Below are positions 44,600 through 58,900 of a stretch of DNA of 64,000 nt, one piece after another (the first letter of the stretch is position 1; each line of letters begins with the position of its first letter). Location of the stretch: assembly GCF_008831285.2 (NCBI RefSeq), contig NC_045139.1, forward strand, positions 26,268,412 through 26,332,411, in the 5' to 3' direction. The notes under the pieces were generated by a model. It was not told the DNA's origin. It searched no databases and saw nothing but the letters and a program-made list of their open reading frames with translations. The stretch is from Nymphaea colorata (lineage: Eukaryota > Streptophyta > Magnoliopsida > Nymphaeales > Nymphaeaceae). Made by a program: the position numbers and the translations under genes.

Positions 44600-47506
44600 A
44601 TGGAGATCACGAGCGAGCCGACCATGGATCCGTTCTCCATCGGACCGACCACGATCGTGGGCCGAACGATCGCCCTGCGCGTCCTCTTCTGTAGCTCATC
44701 CTTCCGACTGCTCAGGCACCTGTGGTTGGTGGCGCTGCGGGCTTGGGCGACGAGGGTGAAACCCATCCTGGCCTTCTTTCACCCCAGGAACCCCCATGGC
44801 ATCCTCTTCCTCGTCGCCCTCCTCGCCCTCTTCCTCCGCCGCTGCTCCAATGTCCGGTCCCGCGCCGAGTCCGCCTATCGCCGCAAGTTCTGGAGCAACA
44901 TGATGCGCAGCGCCCTCACCTACGACGAGTGGGCCCACGCCGCCAAGATGCTCGACCGGGAGACCTCCAGGCCCAGCGACTCCGACCTCTACGACGCCGA
45001 CCTCGTCCGCCACAAGGTCGCGGAGCTCCGCAACCGACGACGCGACGGTTCCCTCCGCGACGTCGTCTTCTGCCTCCGCGCCGATCTCGTCCGCAACCTC
45101 GGCAACATGTGCAACCCGGAGCTCCACCGAGACCGGCTCCATGTTCCCGCCCTCATCCAGGACTATATCGACGAGGTGTCGGCGCAGCTGCGCATGGTCT
45201 GCGACTCCGACTCCGACGAGCTCCCCCTGGAGGAGCGCCTCGCGTTCCTGCACGAGGCCCGCCACGCTTTCGGCCGCACGGCCCTCCTCCTCAGCGGCGG
45301 CGCCTCCCTCGGCGCTTTCCACGTCGGGGTGGTCAAGACGCTCGTCGAGAACCGCCTCCTCCCTAGGATCGTCGCCGGGTCCAGCGTCGGCTCCATCGTT
45401 GCTGCCATCGTCGGCACCAGGACGTGGCCCGAGCTGCAGACCTTCTTCAGGGACTCCTGGCACTCCCTCAAGTTCTTCGATCAGCTGGGAGGCGTCTTCA
45501 CCGTCGTGCGGAGGGTTATGACGCACGGGGCCTTGCACGAAATCCGGCAGCTTCAGAGGATGCTCCGGCACCTCACCAGCAACCTCACCTTCCAGGAGGC
45601 CTACGACATGACCGGCCGGGTCCTTGGCGTCACAGTCTGCTCGCCGCGGCGCCACGAGCCTCCCCGCTGCCTTAATTACTTGACCTCCCCAAATGTGGTC
45701 ATATGGAGCGCCGTGACCGCGTCCTGCGCCTTTCCGGGGCTTTTCGAGGCGCAGGAGCTCATGGCCAAGGACCTCAATGGCGAGCTTGTGCCGTACCACA
45801 GGCCGGTGCTAGACGGGCCGGAGGCGGCCGTCAGCGAGCAGCGCCGGTGGAGGGACGGTAGCCTGGAGAGCGATCTGCCGATGGTGCACCTGAAAGAGCT
45901 ATTCAATGTTAATCACTTCATCGTCAGCCAGGCCAACCCCCATATCGTACCGCTCTTAAGGCTCAAGGACCTCGTCCGGTCCATCGGTGGCCAATTCGCC
46001 GCCAAGGTACGACACTCCTTTCTACTCTTGATTTGTGATGCCATGAACCGAGAAGTTTTTTCTTGCCTCCCCAACTTCCGTTTCCCTTTTCCTGAAATTG
46101 GTAAATTGTCTAGTCCCTTTGGCTAATTTGGATTCCCGGATTCTTCCCACTTTCCACAAATTAATTTGGATGGTTTTGAGAACCCCAACAGGGAGAGCCC
46201 ATAACAGGGCTGCACTCTTGAAACTCAAGGCGGAGAGCTTCCAAACTGTGCTTTGAAAAGAACCCATAATCGAACCTAAGTCCGTGCACAAAGAAAAGTT
46301 AGAACTATCATTCTATAAAGTCCACTGGTCAAAGCATTTCACAGAAAAACATTTCTTGATCAAAGGCGATATGCCATCTGATACGGCTATTATTCTGCAG
46401 CTCGCTCATCTAACAGAGATGGAGGTGAAGCATAGGTGCAATCAAGTGCTGGAGTTGGGTTTCCCACTGGGTGGGCTGGCCAAACTGTTTGCTCAAGACT
46501 GGGAGGGTGATGTGACCGTCGTCATGCCGGCAACACTTTCGCAGGTAATTGGCGATCCTTTTTCTTGGATAACAGAGGGGAAAAGCTGTAAATATTCTGG
46601 GGATTAAACATCTCTTTGTCTGCTCTGTTCTATCTGCAGTACTCGAAAATCATACAGAATCCTACTTATGTGGACCTTCAGAAGGCAGCTAACCAGGGAA
46701 GACGATGCACATGGGAAAAGCTTTCTGCAATAAAAGCGAACTGCGGGATTGAACTTGTTCTGGACGAATGCGTCGCCTACCTCAACCACATGCGGAGGCT
46801 TAAGCGCAGGGCTGAAAGAGCTGCAGCGGCGGCGCAAGGCCTAATGAATGGCGGTGGTATGGTGAGGATCAGCGCCTCCCGCAGGATACCCTCATGGAAC
46901 CGCATTGCACGAGAAAATTCTGCGGGATCTCTTGACGAGGAGAGCCTTGCAGAAGGCCTTCAGGTTGGTGGATTACAATCCGGTCGCAATGCAAGGAACA
47001 GCCGAGGCAATCACGACGGCAGTGACAGTGATACAGAGAGCACAGACCTCAACAACTCCTCTTGGACAAGGTCAGGTGGTCCTTTGATGAGGACAGCTTC
47101 TGCGGATAAGTTCATCAGCTTTGTGCAGAGTCTGGAATTTGGCCTGGAGCAGAGCAAACATTTGAAGGATGAACAACTCTTAGCACATGCAATTACAGAT
47201 GAAACTGTGAGAGAAACGCCTCAACCAGATCCTCGTGCTGTTCAAATGGGCAGCAGACCTTCTGGAACCGGTTCCAGTATCACAGTTTCTGAAGGTGATC
47301 TGTTACAGCCTGAAATGGCTGAACATGGAATTGTCTTCAACGTTGTTAGGATGGAGGATTTATCTCAAGTTAATAAAAGCTGCGGTCCTGAGCAGTCGTC
47401 GAGTCATCCTGTTGCAGAATGTGTGCAGATCGATTGCCCTGACAAGGACATGGAAGGTTACAATGCCAGTTCAACCTCTGATGACGATTGTGAAGGAAAA
47501 TCATGA
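44600..47506 (+). CDS. SDP1: SDP1-like patatin-domain triacylglycerol lipase
   Basis: This enzyme hydrolyses storage triacylglycerol at the oil-body surface, the first step of seed-oil mobilisation. Its exons are 44600-46006, 46401-46544 and 46640-47506, joined at phase 0 with GT-AG introns, giving 805 aa. A hydrophobic N-terminal segment (about 60-80) and a DUF3336-type region precede the patatin domain. That domain has the oxyanion loop [11 protein letters not shown] (233-243), the nucleophile Ser262 in GSSVG, and the catalytic Asp419 in [10 protein letters not shown]. Exon 2 encodes [20 protein letters not shown], typical of SDP1. The frame is open back to 44594, but the first ATG is at 44600. 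Exon 1 is very GC-rich, unlike its surroundings. Whether it is SDP1 or SDP1-like (SDP1L) cannot be decided here. Confidence 0.95.
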
Positions 47507-49957
47507 TGAAGACATCTGGCAAATTCTGTGTCGACTGCAGATTCTGCTGAGACAATAATAACCTACTGTACAGTTGCAATAACCGCAGGTACTTGCTGCA
47601 TCCCTCTTCTCGCTGTATTGAACCCCAGCCGGTGAAGGGCCACCGAAAGGTCTCACAAGGAGCCTCGAAAGTGGGGGCGATGTATATAAATAGCTAAAAA
47701 AACCATATACGTATTTAAAGGAGGTATATAACAAGGAAAAACGGCCAACCTTATAATGCTTCTGTATCGTATTCGAGCATTCTTTCCTGGTGTAAGAGTA
47801 TCATGTACATACTTCATCAGTCGACTTTTGGACAGTTCCCGTTTTTCAGATGGATCTGCATGTTGCAATAAGATGGGGACAATGCCGTTGTGTAGTGTTC
47901 AATAGAGTGTACATCTTGGCTGTTAATATTACATCGAAATGTCACTTTGCTTCTGTAATCATTTTTATGTGCTACAGTAATTCTTTTCCATTAGTCTATT
48001 ACCTCCATAGTCTGCATGATTTCCTCTATTTTCTCATTTCTTCCCTAGTCAGGAGCAGATTCATCTGCAAAGTTGATGATAGGTCCTTACCTCAGTCGAG
48101 ATACCATGAAGATATGAGTTACCACTAGCGGGCAGATCTAGATACGGGCGCATGAACTTTTTCAGCTCTTCCGTAGGCAAAGACGTGAAACATCGGGAAA
48201 ATGGAAATATCACCTTCCACATATAGGCATCTCCAATTGCTCAAGCTGTTTGAGAATCTCTTGATGATTCAAAAATTACGAGAACTAATATTGGTTCCAG
48301 GGGCGGGGCAGGTGTGGACAATTAATAATTTTTCACATTTACATCTTGATGCCCGCATGAAAATTTAAAATTTATTTACCAATGCTCCAAGTTCTATCTT
48401 TACCTTTGATTAGTTCCGGACCGGTAGACAAGTTGGCTGACTAAAAGCATGAGTAAGAGGACCGGCCATTGACATACGCCAATACAGTCATCATTGTGTA
48501 GATTCACGTAATAAAAGAAAACTCTCATCATTCACTTTTGGGGTTGGAAAGGAGAGGAGAGAGAGAGTGAGAGAGAGAATGTTGAAAGAGAGATGTTTAG
48601 ACCAGAATCCTTTTCAGCCTGGTCCAATCGGTTTCTTGCTAAAACTCATTTTGGTATCCCACTGAACTAGCCATACCATGTAATATTCCCATTCCAAAAA
48701 GCAGGAATGTAAGTTTTCAGTTTGTTTTGATGTGCAGATAAAAGCTCCTCTATTTGTTGAGAAACAAACTTTTTACTAAGTTTTCAAGTTTTTGAACTTC
48801 ATCCATATATAAGAAATACTTGAAAACATGAATTTCAACCAACTGGACAGGCCAGCCTAAAATAGAAGCTGCTCCTGCACATCTTACATACACTACGGTG
48901 CATGTGCATGCTCTGCATACACACACACAGAGGCATATGCACAAACACGTAGTAACCATACCATACTGGCAAGGTTATAAAGGTCGCCACGCAAATTACT
49001 CGAGAAACATGCAGATTCTGGTAAATGGCACCAAGACCTTTACTGTTCAACTGTAAATACATGTTACATGAGCCGACATCCACTACCAGAAGGTCTGAAA
49101 CTACGTAACGGCCTGCTTGCAGAACTCTGTCAACCAGGGGCCAGCTATCGCGAATAACTGGTCACCGAGTCAGGGAGAGGGCATCACCCGGACACTTGGT
49201 TTATGCATTTAACAAGGTTTGGTAGAATGGGCGGCAAATTCTCCCCACATAAAGTTTCCTGAAATGTTAAAAACCTACTTAAACTTAGTTTTCTCACCCC
49301 ACCGCTATCAAGTCAGCAACTTCCCATATGATTTTCATGCACTGGTTAGTGCGTAACTACTTCCGCAGCGTTCAACATATGAAACCACAGCAGCTTTAGT
49401 GTACCATTGTTTCTCCCTTCATTTACCACGGTCTCTATTTTTCAAATAATTTGCTATGTAAATAGCGATAACCAACAGCTCAAACATTTCATGTGTTAAC
49501 TAATGTCCAAGATCCTGCATTGAATCAGCAGATCCTGCTAGCCATGGATGGTCGGTTTGGACTGAGGCAGAGCCCATTTAAGAGGCAGGTAGGCTCAAAG
49601 CAAGTCAAGCCCCTTCCAGATCATTATGGAGCTTGGTACAAGGTTTGGGCTGTGAACCCGGTGCCGGATCAACTTTGTTCAGGCACCCATTCAGTTTGAT
49701 ATTCCCATAACTCTTGCCGGATGGATACCTGGAAACCCTCCTGAAGTGCATCCAGTCTCTTCTCAGTCCCTAAGATTTCTCCCGATGGCCAACGTATAGC
49801 TCAAGGGGAACTTGATTGACAAACCATTACACTGAACACTATGGCTTCTCCATATTAAATTATGAAAAACATTGTGGAGCAAGCACCAGACTGCACTCCC
49901 GACTTACAGGAAAACACGACACTACAAGAGGAAAACTAAAGAAGAAAGGGGATGAAC
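47507..49957. other. Convergent intergenic region between SDP1-like and HY2
   Basis: This holds the 3' ends of two converging genes and no other recognisable gene. A (GA)n stretch occurs at about 48553-48578 and (CA)n at about 48920-48930. Frames here lack coding signatures. Confidence 0.5.
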
Positions 49958-52900
49958 TTATTCTAGAAACTGCCCACCAAGAAATTCTCCATTTTCATCC
50001 CATGGGCGAGTTTTGAATGACTTACCAATGATACTGCGCTTCTTGTTTATCGTCCCATCCTCGCACCTATACTGGGGGAAAAAATCCAAAAACTTTTTGC
50101 TTCCTAGACTGTCTACACCGTAGAAGAGAAAATCTCTCACCAGCTCCTACAAAATTAACAAAGAGATCCTGAGTGAGGAACGCCATGTTATTTTGACAAT
50201 GTTAGATGAGACATCACTAGCATTCTCATTATCATCTTTATTAATGTGAAACTTAATCCAAATCGCTCTTATGCTTCATAAAGTAACTAAAAGTACCTCG
50301 GCAAAGGACTCCCCCACCAACTTCTGTAAGATTTGCCGTCCAGGGTCCTGCTTGAAACAAACATGGGAGAGATTATCTAAGAAACTATTCATTAATTAAG
50401 CATTTTGAAGATGTTACAATAAGAACACCTCTTAAACACAAAATCAAGTTCTCATAATGGTCTTATAAGCAACTCTCAGAGCAAAGCAACTCAAAAGTGC
50501 ACCAAGGCGCAAGCTCAATCAAAGAGTCACAGAAAGGGCAGCTGTGCTCAGTAACACAATCATTAAAAATCAATAAGAGGCTTATTAGATGCCAGTGCTT
50601 AGAGAAGCACAGCTGAAAAACAGGGGAAGACCCTTTTATAGGTAATGCAGCAAGGGGCAGCAGAGCTCGCTATTGGGCCAGCTTCACGAGCTAGCTCAGT
50701 CTGAACAAGTTCTATTCTTGACCAGATGTAGCACAACAAACCGAACAAGAAAATAAACAGGATAAAAATTAATCTACAAGAGAAGTATATAAAAATATAC
50801 CTTTTCCTACTACACTGTACACATGTACAACATTGGTGGTTGTATACGATCAATGTCAGGAATATATAGTAAATGTATGTACACATAAGATTTCTAACAC
50901 CTTTCCAACTAACGATGTTACAACTGAAAGTTCACTGAGTAAAAAAAAGAAACCAATTTAAGATTTCAAACAATGCCTTGGTAAAAAAGCTGACCAGTTG
51001 AAACTCTGAGCATAAGCAAAATCAATATTCTTTTCCAAGTATTATTCTTTAACATAATGGTAATCCTTCTCAATATGCTTGGTCATCTTATGAGAAGTAT
51101 GATTACTGAAAATATATGTTGTGCCCACAGCATAACTTCATAGAGCCTTGTCAGGCAACACCCATATTCTGGGTCAATTGTTTCCTTCATAAGATCTTCA
51201 TTGTAGTTGTAGTAGTCATTGCTTTGTACTATGCTTGAATATCTGTTGATGCATTGTCACATTTTTATCGAGTATTTTGCTGTGTTTCATTTTTTCTTTT
51301 TTAACATTAATATCATTGTGAATTCAACTTTAAACTTAAATTAAATTATTTATCCATCATTATAATAATATTTTTGTCAATCTCTCTGGTTATTTTTGTG
51401 CCTTGTTAGTTTCTCATTTATTTCATTTGTACCTAATCTTCAGGATTTTCCCTTTCTCTAAGCAAACTTTGCTGTGATTCGCTCGAGAGAAACCTCACCA
51501 TTAGAAACCCAAAAACAATATTTATGGCTATGGTTTGAGCAGATATAGAGTTTTTTCAAATAAGACACCTTACTTTGATAAATTTTCATGATAAGAGGAA
51601 TCTCCATATAAACTTTTTCATTTAAATTGCTATCCATTCTTAGCATACACTCATATATTCAGTAAATATTTCACTTCTAATTGATGGATTAAAACAAGGA
51701 TTCTAATGATGGCCATTCTAACAACAGGAGCAAAAGTTTTTTTCGTTTATGCACTTACCAATATCATTTGGAAACAAGTCTTGATTTATGCCTTCTTAAA
51801 GTACCACAGTTTAAATTTTGTAACCATCTACAACACATAGCCTTCTTTCTTTTTGGTAAATCTTGAATATTTCATGTATGAGCCTTTTCTAGAGATTGTA
51901 ATTCTACTTTTGATAAGTTTTAATTTTACCTAGTAAAGATTATCTTAGCTTCACTGTTACGGCTCATGCTGAGAATGAATAATGAGATATAGGAGAGAAA
52001 GATCTAATCAGACAAAGCTCTTTATAATTTTGAGAATTTTATAAGACCTCCTTAGACTTGATTCGTTTATTAGTAAATTTTCATGTATTTTATAATAAAA
52101 AGTAAGAATGTTGTCTCCTTATGAGCATAAGACTCTAATTTCATTAAAACATTCATTAATGACATGACGTTTATCATTCACATGATTTTCATTAAACACA
52201 TTATTCATGCTATTCTTAATTGATTCAATGTCAGTATTACATAAAAGAATATTCCACTTATTTGCATCAAGTTCCTCAAAACCTTTTCAATTTAAGGTTT
52301 CTAACAGTTACATGTGAAGAAATTCGCCAAAAAGAACATTTCATTTTACCCAAATAGAATAGTGGAAGGCAGTGTTGTCAAAATCGGAGTGAATCAGTCA
52401 AAATCGGCCAATTCAAATTGAACCGGCTATTCTCCGACTTGATTAAAAAGCCGATTCGAGGCTCTTAAAAAATCAATCTATTTTCACCCAAATCGCTGAG
52501 ATCGGGTGAGAATTACCGGATTTTGCACTGTCATTCAATTACTTTGCCTTTTCCAAGAAGATGCAGCTTTTGTCAGCAGCACAAGAGTGTTTCTTTAACA
52601 TTAAGACCCATAATTTTTTTTCAAATTAAAAACAATGCATCCTTTTTTAAGATTGATGTTGTTCCTTTTTTTCCTTTTCACAAATTAATCCACCAAATGT
52701 GCAAATAAATTAAGTTATTCCAAATTTCTCACTATGTTAATAAGTTAAAAAAAAAAATCATATGCAGGGTGAGGAATTTCCATCCTTCCACACATCACTA
52801 ACCCTTAATTTCTATGTTAACTTGGCATACTATTATCAGATTATGTATGTCTTTCTTAAATTTTATAATTTTTTGCTTTCTAAGTATTTATGCTGTTATA

Positions 52901-55900
52901 TTATTTAGTTTTTAGATTTTTCCTTTTTAAGTTTTTTATTTTTCAATTTCAATTTAACTTTTTATCTTTAGAACACATTTTTCACCAATGTGATTTACAA
53001 CCGTTCTAATTCGATTCACCTATTTGCTGAACCATTTGACTTTCCGATTCAAATCAGAAACCAATTTTTTATAACATTGGTAAAAGGGACAAACTTGCAC
53101 CTGATATCACCAAACCTAAAATGGCAGATGACATTATGGCAGGAATACATGGTTACTTTGGAAGTGATCACATGGAATTGGAGGCATACATTAGCCCACG
53201 ATGAGGACAACCATTTGACAAACCAACAGTGACCTATTTTTCTGAGTTTAGCATCAGCATCGCAAATGCATGTTCCTCTCCCAGCCACATACAAACCTTC
53301 TTACTGGTCTTTGGAGAACCAACTTCTTGAAGGCACTAAAAGGTTATGCTCAATCGGTAAAACAAACTAGAGCTATAGCCATTAACACTTCTTTATCTGA
53401 TAGCAGGAGCGCCATCCACCTTGCTAGTGGTTCGGACTTTGGACTCAAGACCTTCAAATTGTAGGCAGCCAAGATATCAAAATTATAGTGCTTGTCTCTT
53501 GGCAGGGTCACCAAACCCCATGTTGCAAATCCAAAATAAGGCAAAAGAAGGACTTCTATAGCTCGAATTCATTATCGCTGCCTTCACATCAATATAAAAC
53601 TTAAAAGCAATCTTTGAGGGAAACTGGGTCCAGATTTTCTGACTGCTATCAGGTTTTCTCAACAAGATAAACATGATTTCTGAACAAGTTCATCAGTGGT
53701 TTGGGTAAAAGCAGAATGCCTAGAAGTACCAAATAAACATCCAGAAAATTTACAAGAAAATAAAGATACCATGAAAATTTCTAGAGGAATCTTTCATAAA
53801 TATTCACTTTAATGTAATTCCATAAGCATGGCAATCAAAATAAATGCACTGGAACAGAAAAACATAATGCCAAATAAAATAAATAAATGAGATAATGTTA
53901 TGACAGATAAAGGAAACTTAAGAGAAAATTGTAATCAAAATAATAAACTATGCATTAGGACAAAAAAGGATAGACAACTCAAAAACTATGTCAATTATGA
54001 AAATGGTACCTTTTCCGTTCTCCATGTTAGGTATTTATGCTGGGCTTCACGGTTAACCGAAATATGAGATGCATCAGCATCAGCAGTTGCTCTATCCAGC
54101 AGTTCAAGCCAAGCCTGTCATCCAAGTTAAGAATTGGAAGCCTATACGCTAACCAAATAAACAAAGACAACTGCCTGACAATCTTTTGAGAATAAGAAAG
54201 CAAATTTTAGAAAATTATCTAAAACTTCAGTATCTCAGCTATAATTTACAATTTTAATACTAATTACTAAAAAGTTTCTTATTCATGATCTGAAGAATCT
54301 TATTTCTAATGTCAATCAATCATATACTTTGTTAGTCTCCCAGTGCATAGAACTGAATTGCTACTATTGTTCATGAACAATTTTGTTGTTGCAAGAACCT
54401 GCTGTCTTAGAAGGGAAAAGGATATCCAGAATTGTACCTGAAAATAGTCTTTGAAAGCAGAATAGAGTATATCATGTTTTTCCTGACTTGAAGCAAACCT
54501 TGTCCATAGTACAATCGGCGAGAAAAATCTAATAGACTCAGCCGTAATTTGATCACCCCATGGAAAAAGCTGCAGCATATTTCCAAATTAAGTGAAGCCT
54601 TTTGATTGATATGATCTTGGGGAAAACAACAAAATGCAGGAATAACCAAAGAAAACTATTCTACTAATTTCCTTCTTACCTCAGCATATTTTTGCCCAAG
54701 AGGAAGTAGGCTTCTATAGTACTTCTCCTTGTAGTTGTTGTTGTTTATGACATCATGCAATGGATTGAGATCCCTAAAAATATCAAGCAAGGCTGAGTTC
54801 GAGATTCCGTAAAGCTTTAGAAAATGCAGGACCAAAAACTGTTGCAAAGGACAAAAAAATTATTAATTTGGCTACTTAAGTTTTAAAAGACAAAGGTAAC
54901 TCATGATAGTGGCAGACACTAACAAATAGAAGTGTGACGCAAAACTATAAGAGTTATTTATCTGGAATAGAACAAGATTGAGAATGATAGGATAGAAAAT
55001 ATAGCCAGGACAAACTGGTACATGTAAATACATGCTCAACCAACATGTAAATATATTAATTTCTTTGAGCAAAATTTTATTAATTTTGCAAATAACCAAT
55101 GACTTTTACTAACAAAACAAATCAATTAACTCAACATGGTCATGCCCAAGGGGCAACCAAAACCCGCATTCACACTTCAAGACATGCATATGGCCTTGGG
55201 TAAAACGTAGGGACTCAAGTTATGCCAGTAAATGTTATTAAAATTGTTTATGAATCAAATGAAATAGCAATAAGCTGCAATTAGTCATCTGTGGAACCTA
55301 TCAGAATCATTTTTAAATGATTAAAAATCAATTTTTCATTCTTTTCCTAAAATAATAAAAATAGTTAAAACAACTAAGTAACACAGACCTGACCAGTACC
55401 GGTAACATGCCAAATGACATGACTCAGGGGTGGTTCAGCTTAGGCGTGTGCCCACTTAGTCAACATGAGTAGGGTGCAGTGAGCAGCACCTCCCTATTTC
55501 TGTCCAAAAAGGGTGCACACAACCAACTTGAGTCAATGGTGAGTCTGTATGGTAGCACAACTCCCGTTGGCTACCTTTCTCACTGGAAATTCCTGTAGAA
55601 AATGGCAGAAACCTCCAAATACTTACACACACACCTCACACAGGCTTAAGCTAAAAGAGGCTCAACTTCATATACCATGCATAACTCTAGCGTTCACTTC
55701 AACCCTCTTCATATATAGGTGATTAGTGAACAGGTTTTACAAGACTGGCTGACCTGACCCGAATCCGATTACAAAACTAACCCAATTTTTTTCTTACAGC
55801 TACCATTGCCCCTCCCTTGGACAACCACCTTGCCCTCAAGCTGTGAAAGAAGGAAATCCTTGTCGTAACTGGGTGGAGTCTTCCCATGTTGGTCTAGTAT

Positions 55901-58900
55901 GGTCATCTCCTTGCTATTCAACCAACCATTGGGTGCTCATACTTTCTGCATTTTTAACAGATTGCTGAAGCAGCACTCTGAAAGGAGTGAGGTCCTACTG
56001 TGAATAGCTGAGCAGAGAAGTGACTGATACTGCAGGAGTGAGATCCTAGTAGTGGGGTTTCAAGTGCAAAACGTGGAAAATAGGATCAATATTAGAATTG
56101 GCAGGGAGCTGCAGCTTGTAGGCAACTTTGCATATCCTCCGAGTGATTGGAAAGGGGCCTGAACAGTGTGAAGTCAGCTAGTGCACACCTGCTGTTTTCT
56201 ATTGTGGCCTCCACTGTTCATCGCACTGAAAACACAGGCTCTTCATCCTCTTTCCTTGATTTCTTCAGGGTTCAATTTCTTTACTACAATATGTTCGCCT
56301 TCATTACCGGTTACACTTAACTGTTGCAGTTGGCAGTTCAACCATTTCCTTCCCGACAGTCATATTCTTCCATGGTGAGGCCTTGGCATTCTGCACTTCT
56401 TTCAGTTGCAATCCCCATCGTTTACTTTTCTCCTCCACAATTCTGGCCAGTTTAAATGCTTCTAGTAGGGACTGCGGTTGTGCCTGAACATGTATTCTTA
56501 TTTCTTCTCACAAGCCGCCTATAAATGCTCCCATTATTGCTATTCAGTCACAGTCCATTTCTGTTTAATTTTTGATTACTTAGGTTAAAGGGCCAAACCA
56601 AACCGCCTGGACCTCCACAAACTGTGTCCACCGCAGCTTACCCTGTTGCGACACTAGCCAACGATAGCATCATATGGCCACACCTTTAACATACAATACA
56701 ACATGAGTAACCCTCTGTTCCTAAAAAATGCAGCCGACGTTTGCTGCTCTGTGTGCATCAATCTCATCCATTGGTCCACCTTGAAAATCCTTGCCCCAGG
56801 TCAACACAGTTTTTCTTTCTATCCTTCCAATGATGCTATCATGACTCGTGAATTTCTTCGGTATGCTTTCTGAAACATCCCAACACTGACATTGTTTTTT
56901 ATAAATCCTGAATGTCTGAACATCTGGGTGGTATGGTGATGGTCTGTCCTCACGCACCTGCTCTGTACCACTGGTAGCAAAGCCCCTGCTGGCTACCTTT
57001 CTCATTGGAACTTCCTGCAGAGAACGGCAAAAAAACCTCCAAGTACTCGCGCACACCTCACACAAACTTAAGCTAAAAGAGGTTCAACTCCATATTATTA
57101 CACATAACTCTAGGGTTTACTAATTACTTCGACCCTCTTTCTATACAGGTTATTAGTGCATGGGTCTTGTAAGACTGGCTGACCTGACCCAATTTTATAA
57201 AATTAACCTGATTCTTCTCTTAAGGCTACAACTGTGTGTGGTCAAACCTTGTTGGAGTCCACTTTTACCCTCCAGCTATGTCACATGGGTGCTAGTCCTG
57301 GTGCTTTTCCGACACAGCACATCTGGTTCAGTCAGTTGAAACTGGACCAAAGCTGACCAATTTAAATGTGCACATAACTAAACTATGAACTATCTCTAAT
57401 GCAAAAAGTTTGTACGTAAATATAGATGAGTAAGGTCACTAAACAGTTAAATGACCATGTAACAAATGATTTATATACATGTATACACACACACACACAT
57501 ATACATACATCCTTGCCACAACCACACCTAATTTTTCTTTTGAAAAATGACTGGACCCGCATCTGCACTCGCAACCTGCACCCATGTGACATAGCCCTCC
57601 AGTTAACTTAAAAAAGAGAATGAATTGGTGTCTGAAGTTCATCATTTTCCCCCTTCTATGTGCTGCCTACCCCCCCCCCCCCCCCCCCCCCACACACAAA
57701 ACCATCTCTCTTTCTCTCTCTCTCTGCTTCTAGCGCATCTTTGCTGGAAGCTGACGACCAGCAAGCAGCAGGATAACTTTTCTGTTATCTGTTATAATAT
57801 GCTTTCCTCTTTTTTTTATTTCTTCTGTTTTAGCATGTGATCTGCTTTTTTTTTTTATTATAATCTGGTTATAAACCATAATGTCATAATCTGTTCATGT
57901 TGTAGTTTTAATCTCTTTGTTGCGACCCTGTTTTAGCTGACACAAATAATCTCTTTTATTTTATTATCTAATTGGTTTTATATGTAGTGTATATATATAT
58001 ATCAAACCAATTTTCATAAGGTCCACCTCTACAATTTGCTCAAGAATCAAACACTTTTACTTGTTGGTTCTGTAATTACAATCCTCTGGACACTAATACC
58101 ATGTGCAATTGCAGTATAACAGTGCACAAGATGTATGACATAACCCTTATTTGGTTCAAATCTTCCTGGAGAATTTCCCTTCCTGAATTGTTGTACCATT
58201 CTATAAATGATAAATGGAAAAGTTGAATCCTGAAACCATTCCAAAGTAGTAGAAAAAAACTGAATAAACTCCAAGCTTGACAAGGTGGCCCTTCCATGAC
58301 AGAAGGATCCCAATGAAGAGGACTCACCTACCATAAAGCTTTGCCATACAACTTCCAGAGATATTTGGTTCCCCTTTGAACAACTGATGTGCTTCCATAT
58401 TTCCACAACTTTGTGAAGATAATGGATTTGACCTCAGGGACATGGTAACAATTTTCAGTTTCGCGTACTAGTGTCTTTTAGAAGATGTACATACCAATAG
58501 GACATTCTGATGAAGTAATGAATGGCTGGCATTTGGGAGGAGATGAAAGAGCTGGATGGTTAGTAAAGAGGTATGATGATATTTATTTTTTTTAATTAAG
58601 TACTACTGCTTGTGTTCTTGTTAAACAAATGAACAGTATAGCCTTACTCCATTTTCTAGCCTGCTCTTACATAATTTCAAATATGTTATTAAAGGATAAC
58701 AGAGAGCATTAGAAAGACAATTCTAACAGGCAAGATTGATTAAGAATCATTAAAGAAAGTAAAAACTAATTCACAGATGTGTTGGCTGAGTCATGGATCC
58801 AATGCCACCTAATAAGATGGAGATTATCTAGCTTGAAGCTGGATTGATAAATGGTCCATTATAGACGACAATGAATGATGAATAGAAAAGGTTACTCTTG

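Noticed and set aside
44696..45799. Long antisense frame (367 codons) and other long frames opposite or overlapping SDP1-like exon 1
   Set aside because: They are by-products of GC-rich third codon positions. Their Glu/Val/Gly-rich or Pro/Arg-rich translations match no family, while the sense frame carries the full patatin signature.
46007..46126. Apparent continuation of the lipase frame past exon 1
   Set aside because: Conserved coding sequence stops at AAG|GTAC at 46006 and resumes at 46401 with the family-specific [13 protein letters not shown] block, so 46007-46400 is an intron.
58047..58406. Minus-strand frame of 119 codons in HY2 intron 3
   Set aside because: No recognisable motif. 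It lies between confirmed HY2 exons 3 and 4, and the spliced HY2 frame is complete without it.
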